64,000 bases of DNA from Actinomadura sp. K4S16 (lineage in GTDB: Bacteria; Actinomycetota; Actinomycetes; Streptosporangiales; Streptosporangiaceae): assembly GCF_008327685.1 (NCBI RefSeq), contig NZ_BDDE01000014.1:124001-188000 (forward strand), in the 5' to 3' direction. The notes beneath the pieces are model-generated. The model did no database searches. It was not told the origin of the DNA and saw only the letters and a list, made by a program, of their open reading frames with translations. Positions within the stretch are counted from its first letter, which is position 1; every line of letters begins with the position of its first letter. Position numbers and translations under genes: made by a program. Of the stretch, positions 49,527-57,550 are shown in pieces.

Positions 49527-50816
49527 TCAGGGGCCCGCGACGGACGTCCCGGACGCGCCCTCGGCCGCCGGTTCGCGCTGCGCCTCCCGGTGGGCGGCGC
49601 GCGACTCCTCCGCGAGGCGGTCGAGCTGCGCGACGCGCTCCTCGTCGCGGGTGAGGTTCTCGCCGGTGGACGGGTCGAACAGGTGCACCCGCGTCGTGTC
49701 GATCCACAGCTCCGCCTCGCGTCCCGGCGCGATCAGGCTGGCCGCGTCCAGCGCCACGACCGCCTGGGTCCGCAACTGGTCGCCGTCGAGCTCCCGGGAC
49801 AGGTCGCGCAACTGGGCGGTGAGGTCCGCGGGCGCCTCGTACGGGACGTAGGCGTACAGCTCGTTGCCGAGCCATTCGGTCACGTCCACCCGGACCCGGA
49901 CGAGGCTGCCGCGCGCCTGCTTCTCCTCGCCGACGAGCGAGGCGTCCTCGAAGTGCTCCGGGCGGATCCCGACGAGCACGACCGAGCGGTCGCCGATCGC
50001 GGCGGCCTTGCGCGCGTCGCGCAGCTCGAACCGCCCGAGCGGCGTCTCCAGGAAGACGCCGTCCGCGGCGCGGTCCACGGACGCGGGCAGGAAGTTCATC
50101 GAAGGCGAGCCGATGAACCCGGCGACGAACAGGTTGACCGGCTCCTCGTACAGCTCGCGCGGGCTCCCGACCTGCTGGAGGACGCCCTTGCGCAGCACCG
50201 CGACCCGGTCGCCGAGCGTCATCGCCTCCGTCTGGTCGTGCGTGACGTACACGGTGGTGACGCCGAGGCGCCGCTGGAGCCGGGAGATCTCGGTGCGCAT
50301 CTGCCCGCGCAGCTTGGCGTCCAGGTTCGACAGCGGCTCGTCGAACAGGAACGCGTCCGCCTGCCGGACGATCGCGCGGCCCATCGCGACCCGCTGCCGC
50401 TGCCCGCCGGACAGGTTCGCGGGCTTGCGGTCGAGGTGCTCGGTCAGCTCCAGCAGGTCGGCGGTCTCCTTCACCCGCCGCTGCACCTCGTCGTCGGCGA
50501 CCTTGGCGAGGCGGAGCGGGAAGGCGATGTTCTCGAACACGCTGAGGTGCGGGTAGAGCGCGTAGTTCTGGAACACCATCGACAGGTTCCGCTCCCGCGG
50601 CGCGACCTTGTTGACGACCCGGTCGCCGATGACCATCTCGCCGGACGTGATGTCCTCCAGCCCGACGATCATCCGCAGCAGCGTGGACTTGCCGCAGCCG
50701 GACGGCCCGACCAGGATCATGAACTCGCCGTCCCGCACGTCCAGGGAGACGTCGTTCACGGCCGGGAAACCGTCGCCGTACCGCTTGACGATGTTCTTCA
50801 TGGTGATGGCGGCCAT
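49527..50816 (-). CDS. Sugar ABC transporter ATP-binding protein (SugC/MsmK type)
   Basis: The 429-residue ATPase has Walker A GPSGCGKST (about 38-46), Q-loop VFQNYALYPH, signature LSGGQRQRVAMGRAI, Walker B AFLFDEPLSNLD and the H-loop VTHDQTEAMTLGD. A C-terminal OB-fold regulatory domain follows from about 235. It powers the two permeases encoded upstream. The extension beyond about 370 residues is longer than usual. Gene order is binding protein, permease, permease, ATPase, DUF4032. Confidence 0.94.
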   Translation of the reverse strand: MAAITMKNIVKRYGDGFPAVNDVSLDVRDGEFMILVGPSGCGKSTLLRMIVGLEDITSGEMVIGDRVVNKVAPRERNLSMVFQNYALYPHLSVFENIAFPLRLAKVADDEVQRRVKETADLLELTEHLDRKPANLSGGQRQRVAMGRAIVRQADAFLFDEPLSNLDAKLRGQMRTEISRLQRRLGVTTVYVTHDQTEAMTLGDRVAVLRKGVLQQVGSPRELYEEPVNLFVAGFIGSPSMNFLPASVDRAADGVFLETPLGRFELRDARKAAAIGDRSVVLVGIRPEHFEDASLVGEEKQARGSLVRVRVDVTEWLGNELYAYVPYEAPADLTAQLRDLSRELDGDQLRTQAVVALDAASLIAPGREAELWIDTTRVHLFDPSTGENLTRDEERVAQLDRLAEESRAAHREAQREPAAEGASGTSVAGP

Positions 50817-50825
50817 GGTTTCCTC

Positions 50826-51656
50826 TCAGCCTTTGACGGCGCCGGACGTCAGCCCGGCCACGATGCGGCGCTGGAACGCCAGGACGATGATCACGACCGG
50901 GACCGTGACGACGACGGCGGCGGCGCAGATGGCGGTGGTGGGCTGCTCGAAGTAGGACTCGCCGGTGAAGAACGCCAGCGCCGCCGGGACGGGACGGGCC
51001 CGGTCGGTGGAGGTCAGCGAGATCCCGAAGACGAAGTCGTTCCAGCAGAAGAAGAAGGTCAGGATCGCGGCGGTGAACACGCCGGGCGCGGCCAGCGGGA
51101 CGATCACCTTGCGGAACGCCTGCCAGCTGGTGGCCCCGTCCACCTGCGCCGCCTGCTCCATCTCCCAGGGGATCTCGCGGAAGAACGCCGACAGCGTCCA
51201 GATCGCGAGCGGCAGCGCGAACGAGATGTAGGGGATGATCAGGCCGGGCCAGGTGTCGTAGAGCCCGATGTTGCGCCACAGGTCGAACAGCGGCCCGACC
51301 AGCGACACCACCGGGAACATCGCGATGGCGAGCGCGAACGACAGGATCAGCCGCTTGCCGGGGAACTCCAGCCGCGCGATGGCGTAGGCCACCAGGGTCG
51401 CGAACACCACCCCGACGAACGTGGCGATCAGCGAGATGCCGATCGAGTTGATCAGTGCCGAGGTGAACAGGTCGGTCTTGAAGACCGTCTCGTAGTTGTC
51501 CCACGTCCATGTCTTCGGGAAGAAGCCCTGGACGTTGCCGATCTCGCTGGGCTGCTTGAACGACAGCATCACGATCCACACGATCGGGAACGCCGTCCAC
51601 ACCAGGATCAGCAGCGAGGCGACGATCCACAGCCACTTCGAGCGCGCCGACTCCAT
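50826..51656 (-). CDS. Carbohydrate ABC transporter permease (SugB type)
   Basis: The 276-residue permease has six membrane helices and the EAA loop EQAAQVDGATSWQAFRKVIV with its P-L-A-A-P-G continuation, which couples to the ATPase. Its ATG shares one base with the stop of the first permease. It forms the channel with that protein. Confidence 0.94.
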   Translation of the reverse strand: MESARSKWLWIVASLLILVWTAFPIVWIVMLSFKQPSEIGNVQGFFPKTWTWDNYETVFKTDLFTSALINSIGISLIATFVGVVFATLVAYAIARLEFPGKRLILSFALAIAMFPVVSLVGPLFDLWRNIGLYDTWPGLIIPYISFALPLAIWTLSAFFREIPWEMEQAAQVDGATSWQAFRKVIVPLAAPGVFTAAILTFFFCWNDFVFGISLTSTDRARPVPAALAFFTGESYFEQPTTAICAAAVVVTVPVVIIVLAFQRRIVAGLTSGAVKG

Positions 51657-52606
51657 CAGCGGTCACCTCGCACCTGGGAGAGGTCCACCCGGAACCCCTT
51701 GATGAACACGGCCGCGATCAGCACCACCGACAGGAACAGCAGCACCCCGACCGCGTTGCCGAGGCCGAGTTCGGTCCGGGTGATGATCTGCTGGTAGGTC
51801 AGGAACGACAGCACCTGGGTCTTCTCCTGGCCGGACGTCATGATGAAGACGTTGTCGAAGATCCGCCACGCGTCGAGCGTCCGGAACAGCACCGCGACGA
51901 GGATCGCGGCCTTCATGTTCGGGATCGTGACCCGTTTCAGCCGCTGCCACGCCGTCGCGCCGTCCACCGTGGCGGCCTCGCCGAGGTCGGCCGGGACCTG
52001 CGCCAGCCCGGCGAGCAGCAGCAGCGACACGAACGGCGTCGTCTTCCAGATCTCCGACAGGACGATCACGAAGAGCGCCGCCCAGCGGTCGGAGAACCAG
52101 GCGAAGTCGCCGAGCCCGAACCAGGAGTTGACGAACCCCGACTGGACGTCGAAGGCGTACTTCCAGGCGAACGCGGAGATGACCGTGACGATCCCGTAGG
52201 GCAGCAGGATCGCGGTCCGCACCGTCCGCCGCCCGAAGACGGCGCGGTGCATCACCATCGCGAGCGCGAACCCGATCACCAGCTCCACCCCCACCGTGGC
52301 CACGGTGATGATCAGGGTGGTGAGCACCGTCTGCCAGAACAGGGCGTCCGACAGGGCGGTCGCGTAGTTGCCGAGGCCGACGAAGCGCCGGTCGTCCGGC
52401 GCGGTGATCCGGTAGCTGAACAGCGACTCGTACACGGCATTGATCAGCGGGTATGCGGTGACCAGAAGCATCACCACCACGGCGGGCAGCGAGAGCAGCA
52501 GCCCGAGCCTGCGCTCCGCGCGGCCGCGGTCGGAGATCTCCGCGCGGGCGGGAGCGGGGGCGCCGGCGGACCGGTCGAGCTTCGGTGCCGTTTCTGCGGA
52601 CGTCAT
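51656..52606 (-). CDS. Sugar ABC transporter permease (SugA type)
   Basis: The 316-residue permease has an extended cytoplasmic N-terminus (about 1-30) and six or seven helices. The EAA loop reads DLGEAATVDGATAWQRLKRV. It is the first permease in the operon, 28 bp after the binding-protein stop, and overlaps the second permease by one base. It pairs with it for import. Confidence 0.94.
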   Translation of the reverse strand: MTSAETAPKLDRSAGAPAPARAEISDRGRAERRLGLLLSLPAVVVMLLVTAYPLINAVYESLFSYRITAPDDRRFVGLGNYATALSDALFWQTVLTTLIITVATVGVELVIGFALAMVMHRAVFGRRTVRTAILLPYGIVTVISAFAWKYAFDVQSGFVNSWFGLGDFAWFSDRWAALFVIVLSEIWKTTPFVSLLLLAGLAQVPADLGEAATVDGATAWQRLKRVTIPNMKAAILVAVLFRTLDAWRIFDNVFIMTSGQEKTQVLSFLTYQQIITRTELGLGNAVGVLLFLSVVLIAAVFIKGFRVDLSQVRGDR

Positions 52607-52634
52607 CCGGACACCTTCCTTTCAGGGCCTTCCC

Positions 52635-54074
52635 TCACAGCAGCGCCTCGCCGCCGAGGACCGCCCGGGCGAACTCCGCGGACCGGCGCGGCGTCGTCGC
52701 GGGGTTCACCGACGCGGGCGGATGCCAGCGGTTCTGGATGGCGCCGGAGATGTCGGCGTAGTAGGGGGTGGCCGGACGGGGCGCGGCCGAGGCGATGGAG
52801 TCCCGCATCAGCGGGGCCATCGGGAACTCCTTGAGGATGTCGGGATCGTCGAAGATCGCCGGGCGTGCGGCGACGTTGCCCTCGTCGAGCATGTACCGCT
52901 CCATGTTCGCCGGCGAGGTGATGCACCGGGTCGCCTCGACCGCGAGGTCCTGGTGCTCGCTGTAGGCGCCGACGCCGATCTCGATCCCTCCGAACGGCGG
53001 CCGGCTCGGCTGCTGCGGGTCGACCGCCGGGTAGCGCGCCCAGCCGAGGTCGCCGACGATGTCCTTGCCGATCGCGCCGGCGTCGGCGTCGCCCTTCTCG
53101 GCGCGCCAGACGTAACCCCAGTTGAGCAGGAAGCCGCCGCGCGCGCCGTTGATCGTCGCCCGGGACTGCTCCTCGATGTCGGTGGACAGCGTCGGGCTCG
53201 CGGCGGAGGACCGGGCGAGCTTCCGGATGATCGACGCCGCCTGCCCGCCGGCCGGCGAGTCGATGTCGATGCTCGCGTCGTCGCCCTTCTCGGCACCGCT
53301 GATGATCCGGCCCCCGGCCGAGGCGATCAGGGCGTTGATCCACACCATGTAGCCCTCGTACCGGTTGCCCTGCACGCCGATCGTCGTGTTCGTGCGGACG
53401 GCCGCGTCGATGAGCTTGTCCCAGGTGAAGCCGGGCGCGTTCGGGTCGATGCCCGCCTTCTTCGCCACCGACTTGCGGTACCAGAGCAGCTGCGTGTTGG
53501 CCCAGAAGGGCGCCGCGTAGAGCTTGCCCTCCCACATCGAGCTCTGCACGGCGGGCGCGAACACGCCCTCGGTCAGCGGCGCGGCCTCGCTCCTGGTGAA
53601 CGGGCGCAGGAACTTGGCGTTGGCGGCCTCCGCCACGAACACGGGGTCGAGGCTCATGAGGTCGAGCCCGGAGTCCTTGGCCGCCAGCCGCCTGATCAGC
53701 TGCTCGCGCTGCTGCGTCGCGTCGCTCGGCAGCAGGGACGTCTCGATCCGGTACCGTCCGCCCGCGGCCTGCGTGCAGGACTTCGCGATGGCCGCCTGCC
53801 CGCCGTTGTCGGGGTTGATGTACCAGGTGAGCTTCGGCGCGCCGCCGCCGTCCCCGCAGGCGGTCAGCCCGCCGGCCAGCAGCGCCAGCGCCATCGCGGC
53901 CCTCGGCCATGCGGCTCGATGCTTGTGCCCTGCCGATCGCCGCCGCGGTCCTGCCGATCGCCCCCGCGGCCATGCCGATCGTGCCCGCTCCGCGGGACCG
54001 TGCCGTCCGGCCACCCTCGTCCGGTGCCGGGCGGGTTCCGCCTCGCTCTCCGCTCGATCGACTCGCTCGACCAT
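52635..54074 (-). CDS. Sugar-binding lipoprotein of an LpqY-SugABC-type importer
   Basis: The 479-residue protein is the extracellular solute-binding component. Lipobox LAGGLTAC places the lipidated Cys at 73. The mature part shows RRLAAKDSGLDLMSLDPVF and EGVFAPAVQSSMWEGKLYAA, typical of the LpqY group, which binds trehalose; ligand inferred. Residues 30-58 are an unusual basic N-terminal extension of heptads (PRGRSAG, PRRRSAG) coded by 21-bp repeats. GGGAGG is 4 bases before ATG 54074. It opens the ABC operon; the promoter lies in the 400 bp upstream. Confidence 0.9.
   Translation of the reverse strand: MVERVDRAESEAEPARHRTRVAGRHGPAERARSAWPRGRSAGPRRRSAGHKHRAAWPRAAMALALLAGGLTACGDGGGAPKLTWYINPDNGGQAAIAKSCTQAAGGRYRIETSLLPSDATQQREQLIRRLAAKDSGLDLMSLDPVFVAEAANAKFLRPFTRSEAAPLTEGVFAPAVQSSMWEGKLYAAPFWANTQLLWYRKSVAKKAGIDPNAPGFTWDKLIDAAVRTNTTIGVQGNRYEGYMVWINALIASAGGRIISGAEKGDDASIDIDSPAGGQAASIIRKLARSSAASPTLSTDIEEQSRATINGARGGFLLNWGYVWRAEKGDADAGAIGKDIVGDLGWARYPAVDPQQPSRPPFGGIEIGVGAYSEHQDLAVEATRCITSPANMERYMLDEGNVAARPAIFDDPDILKEFPMAPLMRDSIASAAPRPATPYYADISGAIQNRWHPPASVNPATTPRRSAEFARAVLGGEALL
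53929..53991. repeat. Three tandem 21-bp repeats in the binding-protein N-terminus
   Basis: Units 53929-53949, 53950-53970 and 53971-53991 share C(C/A)TGCCGATCG with a CCGCGG-like end. They encode basic heptapeptides before the signal segment. Confidence 0.88.
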
Positions 54075-54297
54075 GGGGCCTCCCGAAACCCCCACCGGGT
54101 TGCGGGCACTTCGCCGGGCCGCCCCCTCGGCGGGATTGGCCCCCCATTCGACCACCGGATTACGTGAGTGTCGAGATCCGGAGAGTAATCGAAAGGCAAA
54201 GGATCTTGATCAGGGGATGGCGCGGCCATGGTCCGGGCGTGAAGGTCGGCGCGCGGAATTCAGGGCCTGAAGGCCGACTCGTTAAGAGCGATACATG
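54075..54297. other. Upstream region of the sugar ABC operon
   Basis: This non-coding stretch holds the promoter of the minus-strand ABC operon. The patch around 54165-54215 is relatively A/T-rich. No LacI-type palindrome is obvious, and no gene is supported. Confidence 0.45.
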
Positions 54298-54372
54298 AAG
54301 GTCAGGGGCGTGAAGATCCGGGGTAGGAAGGCGGAGGGCGGGAAGGCGGGGTGTGAAGTAGGCGTGCATGAA
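54298..54372. repeat. 15-bp repeats downstream of the repeat lipoprotein gene
   Basis: Units 54298-54312, 54313-54327, 54328-54342, 54343-54357 and 54358-54372 share AAGG(C/T)nnGGG-like sequence with an exact 15-bp period. Less regular units extend back to about 54240. They are non-coding and lie past the 3' end of the minus-strand lipoprotein gene; 54373-54474 hold nothing else supported. Confidence 0.7.
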
Positions 54373-54474
54373 GAAGGCGCGGAGAGAGCGCGGACCCCGA
54401 CCGACCCGCGCGCCCTCCGCGCCTTCGCCTGTGTGGACGGTTGGTCCTGTGGGCGGGTTTGGCGCGCCGGCGGC

Positions 54475-55464
54475 TCAGTAACCGCCGCCCGACCCGTAAC
54501 CGCCGCCTCCGCCGCCGCCGTCACCGGTGCCGGAGCCCGACCCCGTGCCGGCCGCCTTCTTTCCGGTCGGGGTGGTGGCCCACCAGACCCCGCCGACGCC
54601 CTGGCCCTTCGTGTCGCCGGGCTGCTTGTCCTGCTCGTAGTAGTACATGGGCCAGCCGTCGATGGTGAGCTGGCATTTGCCGTCGTCCTTGCGCTCGATG
54701 AAATTGACGACCTTCTTGGAGACGCCTTCGAGCTTGAGGTGCTTCCAGCCGTTGAAGACGGCCGGCGGCCATGCCTTCTTGCACGAGCCGAAGCAGTTGG
54801 TCGTCGGCGGCTTGTTCTTGTCCTTGTCGTAGCGGTAGAGCGTCATGCCCTTGCCGTCGGTCAGGATCAGGCCGAGTTTCGGGTCCCGCTTGGCCTTGAC
54901 GACCGTCCAGCCCTTCCAGCGGTTGCCGTTCGCCTGCTTGAGCGGGGCCGCCTTCTTGCCGGTCGGCGCCGCGGCGTACCAGGTGCCGCCCACCCCCTGG
55001 CCCCTCGTGTCGCCGGGGCTGAGGTCCTTGGCGAACCGGTAGAGCGGCCACCCGCCGAGCGTGACCTGCCACTTGCCGTCCGGGCGCTTGACCTTGCCGA
55101 CCAGCGACTGCTGGACGCCCTTGACCTCGGTGTCGCCCTGGCCCGCCCACACGGGCGGCCATGCCTTGGCGCAGGCGCCCGCGCAGGTCGACGCGGGCGG
55201 GCGGGCGGTGTCGTTGTCGAAGCGGTAGAGGGTCATGCCCTTGCCGTCGGTGACGACCCTGCCGAGCTTGGTGACGCTGGCGACCTCCAGCACCGTCGGC
55301 TCGGGGGCCGGCGACTCGGACGGTTCGGCCGACGGCTTCGCCTGTGCCTGGGAGCCCGCGGCGTTCTGCTTCCCCCCGGCCTTCTCCTGCCCGCACGCGG
55401 TCAGCACAAGTCCCGACGCCGTGAGGGCGGCCGCAGCGGGGATCGCCCAACGTGGGAATTTCAT
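54475..55464 (-). CDS. Secreted-repeat lipoprotein (COG4315-like)
   Basis: The 329-residue lipoprotein has lipobox LVLTAC (Cys at about 24), an Ala/Pro/Glu spacer and four repeats of the PF03640 type. The pattern is G-K-G-M-T-L-Y-R-F-D-N-D then C-x(3)-C-x-K-A-W-P-P, alternating with W-P-L-Y-R-F plus GDTRGQGVGGTWY. The Cys pairs (TCAGAC, NCFGSC) and Met-rich strands suggest metal or redox-linked binding, unproven. It ends in a Gly-rich tail. GGAGGA fixes ATG 55464. It is monocistronic. Confidence 0.92.
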   Translation of the reverse strand: MKFPRWAIPAAAALTASGLVLTACGQEKAGGKQNAAGSQAQAKPSAEPSESPAPEPTVLEVASVTKLGRVVTDGKGMTLYRFDNDTARPPASTCAGACAKAWPPVWAGQGDTEVKGVQQSLVGKVKRPDGKWQVTLGGWPLYRFAKDLSPGDTRGQGVGGTWYAAAPTGKKAAPLKQANGNRWKGWTVVKAKRDPKLGLILTDGKGMTLYRYDKDKNKPPTTNCFGSCKKAWPPAVFNGWKHLKLEGVSKKVVNFIERKDDGKCQLTIDGWPMYYYEQDKQPGDTKGQGVGGVWWATTPTGKKAAGTGSGSGTGDGGGGGGGYGSGGGY

Positions 55465-55665
55465 GTCGTGTCCTCCAGGTCGTTCTGGGCCCCGGCTCCG
55501 GTTCCAGGTCCCGCACGTCGATCGAGGTGGAGCCGCCGCTCTCCCGGATCGAGGAGCAATACGGTGAACCCCACGTAACGGGTTCAACCCCCGGGAACCG
55601 GACGCCCGCGCGTCGAGTCACATGCATGCGCCGTTGCAAGCGGGGCGGGAACGAGGAAGGCTGCG

Positions 55666-56838
55666 GTGACCACCGGAAACGACTCAGCGGCCCCGGTCGA
55701 CCTGACGAAGGACCGCCCCGCCGAACCGGGCACGACGAGGCCGGGTCCGGCGTGGATCGTCGTCCCCGCCCGCGTGCTGGCGCTGATCGTCGTGATCCCG
55801 TTGCGGTTCGGCTGGGACCTGGCCGTGCTGACGGCCCGCGGCGTCCGGGCCGCGTGGAACGCTCTCATGCGTGCCCCGGGCCGGTTCGCCCGCCTGCTCG
55901 GCCGGCTGCTGCGGGGCGCCTGGCTCGCGCTGTACCGGTGGCTGCTCACCCCTGCCGGACGGCTCCTGGCCGCAATCGGCCGCGGGGTCGCCGCGCTGGT
56001 CGGCCTCCTCGTCGTCCGGCCGCTGCGCTGGTTCGCCGTCGTCGTGGTCCTCGGCTTCCTGCGGTGGTTCGGGCGCGGGACGGGACGGCTGGCCCGGTGG
56101 ATCCACCGGGTCCTGATCGCGCCGATCGGCCGGCTCCTCTCCCTGATCGGACGCGGCCTCGGGGGACTGCTCGCGTTCCTGCTGCTCCGTCCGCTGCAGG
56201 CGCTCGGCCGAGGGCTCATGTGGCTCCTCGGCATCCTCGGGCGCGGCTTCGGGCTGCTCTTCAAGGGCATCGGCCTGCTGCTGGGCGTCCTCGTGGTCCT
56301 GCCGGCCGTGCTGCTGTGGCGGTACGTCCTGCGGCCGCCGCTGCTCGGCATCGCCTGGCTGGCCCGCACCCTCTGGGCCGGTCTCACCTGGCTCGGCCGC
56401 GGCACCCTCACCGTCCTGGGCGCGCTCGGCGGCGTGCTCGCATCCGGCTGGCGCGCCTTCGCCGCGGCCGTGGTGTGGTCATGGCGGCTGATCGGGCGCT
56501 TCCTGGCCTGGCTCGGACACGTCCTGATCGTCGTGCCCGCGCGGACCGTGTGGCGCCACCTGCTGGCACCGGTCGTCGCCGGGGCCGTGGGGGCGTGGCG
56601 CCTCGCCGCCCGGATCCTCCGATGGCTCTGGCGGACGCTGGTCGTCGTCCCGGTGCGGGTCCTGGTCGTCACCCCGGCACGCTGGACACGGACGAACGTT
56701 CTACGCCCGATAGGCCACGGCGTCCGCTCGACTTGGCGGATCACAATCCGCGACCCGCTCCGCGCCACCCGACGCACAATGCGAGAGGCGGCCCGAGACG
56801 CACGCCTCCAACTACGCCGAACCTTCAGAGGGCGCTGA
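55666..56838 (+). CDS. Trp/Arg/Leu-rich repetitive membrane protein
   Basis: No family is recognised. The 390-residue protein is built from about ten hydrophobic segments separated by short Arg- and Trp-rich turns, with recurrent V-P-x-R, L-x-W-L-G-R-G and R-P-L patterns (for example PIGRLLSLIGRGLGG, LFKGIGLLLGVLVVLPAVLL, GRFLAWLGHVLIVVPART). The tail is strongly basic (RATRRTMREAARDARLQLR). It is probably a membrane-embedded or membrane-surface scaffold. AGGAAGG precedes GTG 55666. The 140-bp element begins 14 bp after its stop. Confidence 0.78.
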   Translation: MTTGNDSAAPVDLTKDRPAEPGTTRPGPAWIVVPARVLALIVVIPLRFGWDLAVLTARGVRAAWNALMRAPGRFARLLGRLLRGAWLALYRWLLTPAGRLLAAIGRGVAALVGLLVVRPLRWFAVVVVLGFLRWFGRGTGRLARWIHRVLIAPIGRLLSLIGRGLGGLLAFLLLRPLQALGRGLMWLLGILGRGFGLLFKGIGLLLGVLVVLPAVLLWRYVLRPPLLGIAWLARTLWAGLTWLGRGTLTVLGALGGVLASGWRAFAAAVVWSWRLIGRFLAWLGHVLIVVPARTVWRHLLAPVVAGAVGAWRLAARILRWLWRTLVVVPVRVLVVTPARWTRTNVLRPIGHGVRSTWRITIRDPLRATRRTMREAARDARLQLRRTFRGR

Positions 56839-56851
56839 GTTGACTGCAGTG

Positions 56852-56990
56852 CTCTCCTCCTTCGGGCCTTGGAGGCCCTCCATCGTCGGGCACTGCGGCG
56901 ATCGCTGGCATCGCTCCGGCTCGCCTTGCGGCTCGCTGCGCGATCAGATTCTTGCTTCGCTCGAATCTGCCTTCGGACGCGATCGCAGCC
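56852..56990 (+). repeat. 140-bp dispersed element, copy 1
   Basis: This 139-bp sequence recurs inverted at 60242-60381 with roughly 90% identity. It begins 14 bp after a stop codon and contains a GGGCCT/AGGCCC hairpin (56864-56878), a GCGATC-flanked middle and a hairpin CAGATTC/GAATCTG (56945-56951 with 56963-56969). It is non-coding and likely a structured 3' element; the remaining bases to 57113 hold nothing supported. Confidence 0.85.
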
Positions 56991-57113
56991 ATTCAGGTTG
57001 TTGCGGGGTTGCGCTGCAAGGCGAACTGTTCAGGGGCCTCCGTACGACTCAACTCCTCGTCCCGGTACGAACGAACCGCGCCGGTCCCGGGTGGGGCCGG
57101 CGCGGTCTGGTCG

Positions 57114-57305
57114 CTACTCGTTGTCGGAGGTGCGCTGCTCGTTGCGCTCGCGCATCTTGCGGAGCAGTTCCTTCTTCTTCTCGGCCGCGGTTCGGGCGTC
57201 GCCGCCGGCCGCCTGCGCCTTTCCGCCGCGCAGTTCTCCGCGCGACAGGTTCCTGCGCTGGCCGCCTACGCCGAGCATGCCGTTCCGGCCCCGGCTCTTG
57301 GACAT
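57114..57305 (-). CDS. DUF6243 family protein
   Basis: This 63-residue basic protein matches DUF6243. It starts with SKSRGRNGMLGVGGQRRNLS, then has a charged helix of Ala/Lys/Glu (AAEKKKELLRKMRERNEQ). It has no membrane segment and may bind nucleic acid or a basic-protein partner. Its start is 245 bp before pyrD on the opposite strand, a gap in which I see no further gene. Confidence 0.85.
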   Translation of the reverse strand: MSKSRGRNGMLGVGGQRRNLSRGELRGGKAQAAGGDARTAAEKKKELLRKMRERNEQRTSDNE

Positions 57306-57550
57306 GAGGTTCTCCCGTTCGGCTGGGTGTGGTCTTCGTTCGCACCCAGGTCCGGCCGCGCGGGAGCGTGCAGCTCAGACGCGGATCGCGTCCCGGCCGG
57401 ACCCGCCGGCGGGACGGTCGCGGTAGACACGCTGCGGAGTGGGCCACCAGGCGGTGGCCTCGGCATTGACCAGCATGCGGTCAGGGTAGGCAGCGGCTCG
57501 GCGGGCCCTCAACCGAATTCCCGGCGGCATGGCTGGGATACTGGTCGGCG

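Noticed and set aside
49506..51797. A 763-codon plus-strand frame opposite the ABC genes
   Set aside because: The opposite strand encodes ATPase and permease with intact motifs, and this frame gives low-complexity Arg/Asp/His sequence.
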